Positions 58,377-64,000 of a stretch of 64,000 nucleotides of DNA are shown here, in pieces. The stretch spans positions 1 to 64,000 of the forward strand of contig JAZNCN010000020.1 of NCBI GenBank assembly GCA_045587545.1. The letters are read 5' to 3'. Under the pieces are notes generated by a model that was not told where the DNA came from, made no database searches, and saw only the letters and a list, made by a program, of their open reading frames with translations. Each line of letters starts with the position of its first letter. Position 1 is the first letter of the stretch. Source of the DNA: Caccoplasma_A sp045587545. GTDB lineage: Bacteria > Bacteroidota > Bacteroidia > Bacteroidales > G3-4614. Made by a program: the position numbers and the translations under genes.

Positions 58377-59858
58377 ATGGAAAAACAGACATTGGTTATA
58401 TACAATACCGTATCTCGAAAGAAAGAGGTTTTTAAATCGATAACAGAGGGGAAAGCGGGCATGTATGTGTGCGGTCCCACTGTATATGGCGACGGGCATT
58501 TGGGACATGCACGACCTGCAATAACCTTTGACCTCTTATTCCGTTATTTGCAACATATAGGCTATAAAGTCCGTTACGTTCGCAATATTACCGACGTAGG
58601 ACATCTTGAACATGATGCCGACGAAGGAGAAGATAAGATAGCAAAAAAGGCGCGTCTTGATGCACTTGAACCTATGGAAGTGGTACAATACTATCTAAAC
58701 CGTTACCACAAGGCTATGGAGAGACTTAATGTTTTACCACCAAGTATTGAGCCTCATGCATCGGGACACATCATAGAGCAGATTGAATATATTAAAAAAA
58801 TTCTTGAAGCAGGATACGCATACGAGAGCGAAGGCTCGGTATATTTTGATGTAGAGAAATATAGTAAGAGCCACCATTACGGCAAGCTATCAGGCAGAAA
58901 TATAGATGAGTTGCTTAACACTACCCGCCAATTAGACGGACAAAGTGAGAAACGCAACCCTATAGATTTTGCCCTATGGAAAAAGGCTGCACCCGAACAT
59001 ATTATGCGATGGCCGTCGCCATGGAGCGACGGATTTCCCGGTTGGCACTTAGAGTGCTCTGTTATGGGAACTAAATATTTAGGAGAGGAGTTTGATATTC
59101 ATGGTGGAGGAATGGATTTGATGTTCCCTCACCACGAATGTGAAATTGCTCAATCGGTTGCAGCACAAGGAAAAGAGTGCGTTCACTATTGGATGCACAA
59201 CAATATGATAACAATCAACGGTCAAAAAATGGGGAAATCGTTGGGGAACTTCATAACTCTTGACCAATTCTTTACAGGAACTCACGAGTTATTGAGCCAA
59301 CCCTTCTCTCCTATGACAATACGTTTTTTCATACTTCAAGCGCACTATCGTAGCACACTTGATTTCAGTAGCGATGCACTTGTTGCAGCAGAGAAAGCAT
59401 ATATACGTCTATGTCAAGGCTGGGAAAATTTATCAAAAATAACCCCTTCCGACACAACAACATGCGACGTAAAAGATTTGCGTGCCAAGTGTTACGAAGC
59501 AATGAACGACGACCTCTCATCGCCTATAGTAATTTCGCATCTTTTTGATGCAGTACGCCAAATAAACACTATATTGGCAGGCGGAGCAACCATCTCGGCA
59601 GAAGATTTGGAAGAGTTGAAAAAGACTTTCAAAATCTTTATGTTTGATGTATTAGGACTCGTAGTTGAAGGAGGCAACTCTGCATCAGAAGGCAACGATG
59701 CATATAAAGAGGCTGTTGATTTAATTATGGAGTTACGCAAAGAGGCAAAAGCCCGTAAAGATTGGGCAACAGCCGACTTTATTCGTAATCGCCTTGCTGA
59801 GATAGGATTTGATGTAAAAGACACCAAAGAGGGTGTTGAATGGAAGTTGAACAAATAG
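58377..59858 (+). CDS. cysS: Cysteinyl-tRNA synthetase
   Basis: 493 residues. Class I synthetase: GPTVYGDGHLGHARP includes the HIGH-type motif (HLGH, 41-44), Cys32 and the later zinc ligands (LECSVMGTKYLG; MFPHHECEIAQS), and the KMSKS-type GQKMGKSLGNFITL. Complete with the C-terminal anticodon-binding helices (FIRNRLAEIGFDVKDTKEG). Confidence 0.97.
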   Translation: MEKQTLVIYNTVSRKKEVFKSITEGKAGMYVCGPTVYGDGHLGHARPAITFDLLFRYLQHIGYKVRYVRNITDVGHLEHDADEGEDKIAKKARLDALEPMEVVQYYLNRYHKAMERLNVLPPSIEPHASGHIIEQIEYIKKILEAGYAYESEGSVYFDVEKYSKSHHYGKLSGRNIDELLNTTRQLDGQSEKRNPIDFALWKKAAPEHIMRWPSPWSDGFPGWHLECSVMGTKYLGEEFDIHGGGMDLMFPHHECEIAQSVAAQGKECVHYWMHNNMITINGQKMGKSLGNFITLDQFFTGTHELLSQPFSPMTIRFFILQAHYRSTLDFSSDALVAAEKAYIRLCQGWENLSKITPSDTTTCDVKDLRAKCYEAMNDDLSSPIVISHLFDAVRQINTILAGGATISAEDLEELKKTFKIFMFDVLGLVVEGGNSASEGNDAYKEAVDLIMELRKEAKARKDWATADFIRNRLAEIGFDVKDTKEGVEWKLNK

Positions 59859-59995
59859 TTGTTTAAACTTTAACCCACAAAATTTGTCATAATGATAAGG
59901 AGTCTGTTTTTAAGGCTCTTTATCTGTTATTTGAAACAGATTTTAGGGAAGGTCTATAAATAGGCCATTAATTGTTCAACTAAAAAAGAGAAATT

Positions 59996-60694
59996 ATGAA
60001 GAAATTATTTTTTGCAGTAACATTTTTATTTGTAGCAATAGGTTTTGTATCGGCTCAAGAAAATGAAGGTGCATACGTTGAAATAAACGGAAATGCAAAG
60101 GTGAAAGTTACCCCCGACCGTGCCGAAATAGAGATTACCCTTAGAGAGAGCGATTTAAAAGGGAAATACTCTCTTAAAGAGTGGGAGGATAAACTTGCCA
60201 AAGCATTAAAAGCAGCAAGTGTTGACGCAAAAAAACAGCTCACACTCTACCGTCAATCTCTTGCATCGGCAAAGAGAAAGACAATAAACCAATATAAAAC
60301 ATTTAAATTAGAGGTATATACAGCAGAGGAGGCACAAGAGGTTATGAATTCGCTTGCCGAAAATAACATTTCAAACAGCCGCCTTACAAAAGTTTGGGTT
60401 TCAGACCGCCAAAACATTACTGACAGTTTAAAAGTGGAAGCGATAAAAAGAGCTAAACACGATGCCTCAGTTTTAGCGGAAGCCATAGATCAAAGTGTTG
60501 GAAGCGCAACACGCATAAACTACTATCCATCACGACCTGCCGTTGTATATCGTAATGTAATGTTAAAAGCATCAGCAGTTGAGACCGCTGATATGGCAGA
60601 AGAAGAACCAACTCTACCTCAAATCAATTTTGAGGAGATAGAAATAGAAGAGAACGTATCAGTCCGATTTATTCTAAAACCCATAAAAGAGTAA
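59996..60694 (+). CDS. SIMPL-domain (DUF541) protein
   Basis: 232 residues. Signal peptide ending VSAQ. The SIMPL pattern starts YVEINGNAKVKVTPDRAEIE and continues ITLRESDLKGKYSLKEWEDK, as in BP26-like outer-membrane or periplasmic proteins. Function unknown. It is 16 bases before the second M6 protease gene. Confidence 0.8.
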   Translation: MKKLFFAVTFLFVAIGFVSAQENEGAYVEINGNAKVKVTPDRAEIEITLRESDLKGKYSLKEWEDKLAKALKAASVDAKKQLTLYRQSLASAKRKTINQYKTFKLEVYTAEEAQEVMNSLAENNISNSRLTKVWVSDRQNITDSLKVEAIKRAKHDASVLAEAIDQSVGSATRINYYPSRPAVVYRNVMLKASAVETADMAEEEPTLPQINFEEIEIEENVSVRFILKPIKE

Positions 60695-60710
60695 CCATAT
60701 AATTAAAAAT

Positions 60711-63554
60711 ATGAGAAAAGTAGCCGCAACTCTTGTTGCAACCTTTATTTGTATATTACAAGCAGCAGCTATTCCTGCTGAAAAAATTAAAAAGAGTATT
60801 GAACAAGCAGACAGTACGCTCCTCACTATCGTTTTAAACGGAGATGAAAATTTCTCATATTATACAACCTCAGACGGAGTTCCCGTAAAAGAGAGCAATG
60901 GCAGTTATTATCTCGCCGAATGGCGAGATAATACTCTTTCAGCCACAAACATATTGGCACACAACATAGAAGAGCGAGAAGAAGACGAAATAAAATTTAT
61001 TGAACAAAATATATCAAACACACAAAAGAATATATCCCTGCTCAGGGACAAGATGTTGCAACAAACAAACCTACTAAGAAGAGACCGATTAGAAAAGAGA
61101 CTGAAAAATAATCAAACTTCCTCCCTGCTTAAATCTTCAAACTCAACATCAAAAGGATTAATAATATTGGTAAACTTTGCCGATAGAAGTTTTATATCAT
61201 CAAATGCTGAGATATCGGCAATGATGAATGAAGTTGGATATAATAAAAACGGGCACATAGGTAGTTTGCACGACTATTTTTACGATCAATCGGGAGGAAA
61301 ACTAAATATAACATTTGACGTTGTAGGACCTGTTACAGTAAGCAAAAATATGTCGTATTATGGAGCCGACCAAGGAACAACCCACGATTCACATGTAGGA
61401 GAAATGGTTGCCGAGGCTTGCAATTTGGTAGACGCATATGTAAACTTTGGCGATTATGATTGGTACGACGACGGAGAAGTTGACCAAATATACATTATAT
61501 ATGCCGGTTACTCACAAGCATCTGGGGCACCATCATACACTATATGGCCCAAAGAATGGTATCTATCATATTCCGATTATGGCAAAACATTAACACTTGA
61601 TGGAGTTACAATAGAGACCTTTGCATGCAGTAGTGAACTTGATGGAACATCTGGTTCAAACATTGACGGAATTGGAACTGCATGTCATGAGTTTTCACAT
61701 TGTATGGGATTACCAGATCTTTATGATACCTCAAATAACGGAACTTTTGGTATGGGCAGTTGGAGTGTAATGGATATGGGGTGTTACAACGGTAATGGCA
61801 AAATTCCTTGTAATTATACTGCATTTGAACGTAATTATGCAGGCTGGCTGACATCTGCTCAACTACAAATCTTAAAAGAACCTGTATCCATAACAGATAT
61901 GCCATCACTATCAGATGATGATGCAATTGCATACAGAATTTATAATGACGGCAGCGTATATTCAGAATATTTTATACTTGAAAACCGTCAACAAAAGGGT
62001 TGGGATAGCGGATGTCCCGGACATGGATTATTGATTACTCATATTGACTATGATGCCGACGCATGGGCTTATAATACCGTCAATAACGACGCATCTCACC
62101 GTCGATTCACAATAAAGCCTGCCGATAATAATTTAAGTTCTGCATCATTGGCAGGTGATACTTATCCCGGAACAAGTGGTAATACCTCGTTTACCGACAC
62201 CTCATCACCTTCGGCAAATTTTTATCAGCCAACAAAATCAGGTTCATATTATTTAGGCAAGCCTATTACCAATATAAGAGAGAGTAATGGAGCTATTTCA
62301 TTTGACTTTATGGGAGGAACATCTGGGGGAGATGAGAGTGACGAGATTCAACTCTCGCGCGATGGTTGGAGCGCAAAAGCCGATGGTTATGCTGCAAGTA
62401 TGTACGACGGACCTCCTCGCTATGCCTTTGACGGAGATTTAAATTCTCATTGGCACTCACGATATGATGACAGTGGTGGTGGTAGCACAAACTATGAATT
62501 ACCTCACTATATTCAATTTGATTTGGGTAGTGTTCAAGAATTTAGTGCATTTAACTATGTATCGCGTACAGCAAATGGCTCTCAAAATGGCGATGTGGCA
62601 AGCTATGAGATTTATATTGCAAACAACGATATGACATATTCCCTTGGTTCGGGTTATGTTCCCTCCATTGGAACAAAAATAAAGAGTGGAACCTTTACAT
62701 ATAACAATTCACGAGAACATTATGTTCAATTAGGAGACAATTATTCTGCAAGATATTTATTATTGCTTTGTAAATCAACAAATAATGGCACCAAATTTTC
62801 GGCATGCTCAGAGTTTTATTTATATAATACTCCAAACAGCGGAATAGAAGATGGAGACTATTGTTCTCCGTCGGTAACAACGCAAGGTACAGCAAACTCA
62901 TACGTGGGACAGATTGTTACACTCTCAACAACAGGAGCAGAAGTTAATGCTATGTGGAACAACCCCAAAACCGAAAACTATAATGGAGCATTAGAGCCTA
63001 TTGAGAATACATTTACGGCATATCCCGGACAAACAATAACTTTGAATATAAGCGACAAGAATACGGTTTGGGGATTGGTGAGAGTATATATAGATTTGAA
63101 CGGAAATTATATTTTCGATTCAGACGAGCAGATTTTTGCAGATGCCGACAGAAATCGCACATCATCAATATCACAACAATTTACCCTCTCTTCAGATATT
63201 ACAGAAGGAACATACTTAATGAGAGTAATGTATGTTGCAGGAAGTAATGAAAAAAACTTGTGGGCATGCGACGACTATACCGAAGGAGGTTACTACGACT
63301 TTGAATTTATGGTAGAAACAGATGAAACCGCTATTATCTGCCACCAGACAGCCAAAACAAAAGTATATGTTACTGATGGCACAATAGTAGTTGAAACCTC
63401 TGCAAAATCAATAGAACCAATATCGGTATATAACGTAGCAGGAACACTCCTTGCACAATCATACACTCGTGGCAATATTACAAAACTACAAGTATCGCAG
63501 AGCGGATTATTTATAGTTAAGGTTGGAGGAGAAGTATATAGAGTAGTTAAGTAG
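60711..63554 (+). CDS. M6-family secreted metalloprotease with F5/8-type and GEVED domains
   Basis: 947 residues. Signal peptide 1-20. The M6 domain (about 145-525) has HEFSH at 326-330 (GTACHEFSHCMGLPDLYDTS). An F5/8 type C (discoidin-like) domain follows at about 545-705 (RYAFDGDLNSHWHSRYDDSG). A GEVED-type domain comes next (about 725-870: RVYIDLNGNYIFDSDEQIFA). A T9SS-type sorting domain ends it (SVYNVAGTLLAQSYTRGNIT, FIVKVGGEVYRVVK). An export-dependent surface or secreted protease, like the one at 39807 but with different accessory domains. Confidence 0.87.
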   Translation: MRKVAATLVATFICILQAAAIPAEKIKKSIEQADSTLLTIVLNGDENFSYYTTSDGVPVKESNGSYYLAEWRDNTLSATNILAHNIEEREEDEIKFIEQNISNTQKNISLLRDKMLQQTNLLRRDRLEKRLKNNQTSSLLKSSNSTSKGLIILVNFADRSFISSNAEISAMMNEVGYNKNGHIGSLHDYFYDQSGGKLNITFDVVGPVTVSKNMSYYGADQGTTHDSHVGEMVAEACNLVDAYVNFGDYDWYDDGEVDQIYIIYAGYSQASGAPSYTIWPKEWYLSYSDYGKTLTLDGVTIETFACSSELDGTSGSNIDGIGTACHEFSHCMGLPDLYDTSNNGTFGMGSWSVMDMGCYNGNGKIPCNYTAFERNYAGWLTSAQLQILKEPVSITDMPSLSDDDAIAYRIYNDGSVYSEYFILENRQQKGWDSGCPGHGLLITHIDYDADAWAYNTVNNDASHRRFTIKPADNNLSSASLAGDTYPGTSGNTSFTDTSSPSANFYQPTKSGSYYLGKPITNIRESNGAISFDFMGGTSGGDESDEIQLSRDGWSAKADGYAASMYDGPPRYAFDGDLNSHWHSRYDDSGGGSTNYELPHYIQFDLGSVQEFSAFNYVSRTANGSQNGDVASYEIYIANNDMTYSLGSGYVPSIGTKIKSGTFTYNNSREHYVQLGDNYSARYLLLLCKSTNNGTKFSACSEFYLYNTPNSGIEDGDYCSPSVTTQGTANSYVGQIVTLSTTGAEVNAMWNNPKTENYNGALEPIENTFTAYPGQTITLNISDKNTVWGLVRVYIDLNGNYIFDSDEQIFADADRNRTSSISQQFTLSSDITEGTYLMRVMYVAGSNEKNLWACDDYTEGGYYDFEFMVETDETAIICHQTAKTKVYVTDGTIVVETSAKSIEPISVYNVAGTLLAQSYTRGNITKLQVSQSGLFIVKVGGEVYRVVK

Positions 63555-63586
63555 AATATCATAAAATGATATATAAAATCATATTT

Positions 63587-64000
63587 ATGAGTTACGATCA
63601 ATTAATATTAACAGTAAATACATCAAGCATAGTTATTCTACTTTTACTTGCTCTTATCCTATTGCTAGCAACGCGCTTTAAGGGAGAAAATGCCTATGCA
63701 GCGGCAATAATAGTTGTACCCAATGTCCCTGTCTATCTGTACAATGCAAGTAGAATGTTGGGGTGGCATAACTTTACGCTTGCAATACTCCCTTTCAGTT
63801 TCTCGCTGAATACTTTGTTAATGCCCCTTTTGTGGTTGTTTGCTCGAAAAAGTTTCGATTCCTCATATAAGTTCTCTGTTAAAGATTTAATCCATATTAT
63901 ACCATGTATCATATTTTTTATTATATATTTCACCATCTCCAGCGATGATAAGATTAGCAGTATAGTGTATGAAATGTCGGGAGATGATACATGGATTGGA
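63587..64000 (+). CDS. Membrane protein resembling membrane-anchored AraC regulators, cut by window edge
   Basis: 138 codons to the window end from the ATG at 63587 (MSYDQLILTVNTSSIVILLL). At least three hydrophobic segments are visible (IVILLLLALILLLATRF, a second around AIIVVPNVPVYLYNA, a third LPFSFSLNTLLMPLLWLFAR), followed by FSVKDLIHIIPCIIFFIIYF. That 'kDLiHiIP' segment is typical of the membrane half of AraC-type regulators in this phylum (family knowledge, my reading). The DNA-binding half lies beyond the window. Confidence 0.5.
   Translation, partial: MSYDQLILTVNTSSIVILLLLALILLLATRFKGENAYAAAIIVVPNVPVYLYNASRMLGWHNFTLAILPFSFSLNTLLMPLLWLFARKSFDSSYKFSVKDLIHIIPCIIFFIIYFTISSDDKISSIVYEMSGDDTWIG

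Noticed and set aside
1..64000. CRISPR array
   Set aside because: No series of evenly spaced direct repeats with unique spacers; repeats seen are dispersed, palindromic or protein-coding.
1..64000. Insertion sequence or integrated mobile element with a transposase
   Set aside because: No transposase or integrase reading frame was seen. The hairpin repeats and the 37701-37809 element have no coding capacity.

Overview
The window reads as chromosomal DNA of an AT-rich, uncultured-type member of the Bacteroidales (phylum Bacteroidota). The evidence is a SusC/SusD outer-membrane pair, a MurF-alanine racemase fusion, GSCFA and TSCPD proteins, many secreted proteins ending in type IX secretion (T9SS)-like sorting domains, BACON and divergent InlB-B repeats, a GH92 mannosidase, and promoters of the Bacteroidota type (-33 TTTG / -7 TAnnTTTG). 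No transposase, phage gene, CRISPR array, reverse transcriptase or rRNA gene was seen.

Layout. (1) 1-2818, minus strand: two LPP20-like envelope proteins followed by two tandem CsgG/FlgO-fold paralogues, the upstream paralogue with a frameshifted tail. (2) 2819-3401: a gene-free, hairpin-rich gap. (3) 3463-21462, minus strand: one uninterrupted 18-kb translation operon (str-S10-spc-alpha: rpsL, rpsG, fusA, rpsJ through rplQ), with a good promoter at its head and a 12-bp-stem terminator at its end. It includes rpmJ (38 aa) and rpmD (57 aa). (4) 21666-23566, minus: a secreted sorting-domain protein, a beta-helix-like gene remnant and a lipoprotein. (5) 23638-27101, plus: GSCFA protein and MurF-Alr. 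(6) 27220-30220, minus: GH92 alpha-mannosidase and a stand-alone GH97 N-terminal domain. (7) 30428-31153, plus: tRNA-Gly(GCC), tRNA-Leu(UAA), a strongly structured RNA candidate ending at the start codon of a small XRE-type regulator. (8) 31342-38821, plus: three surface or secreted proteins, including a 1919-residue mosaic of repeated modules. (9) 39150-42365, minus: M6 metalloprotease, TSCPD protein and FKBP prolyl isomerase in overlapping reading frames. (10) 42624-56636, plus: zinc metalloprotease, SusC, SusD, sorting-domain protein, C1 peptidase, glutamate dehydrogenase and NfnAB-type transhydrogenase. (11) 56662-59858, plus: TcdA, LolD, DUF3467 protein, CysS. (12) 59996-64000, plus: SIMPL protein, a second M6 metalloprotease, and the start of a membrane protein resembling membrane-anchored AraC-type regulators.

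How it fits together. Region 3 is housekeeping. Regions 9, 10 and 12 together look like a protein- and peptide-foraging capability: secreted or surface proteases release peptides, SusCD imports them, a C1 aminopeptidase trims them, and glutamate dehydrogenase with NfnAB handles nitrogen and NAD(P)H/ferredoxin balance. This metabolic reading is an inference from gene content and order.

The observations most worth following are: the rod-like RNA at 30741-30946 with mutually exclusive terminator pairing; the hairpin repeats at 27108, 31840 and 50071 whose stems show compensatory changes; the MITE-like element at 37701-37809 flanked by 14-bp direct repeats; the mosaic protein at 31929 with a 104-bp exact internal duplication; and the FlgO/FlgP/FlgT-like envelope cluster at 1-2818.
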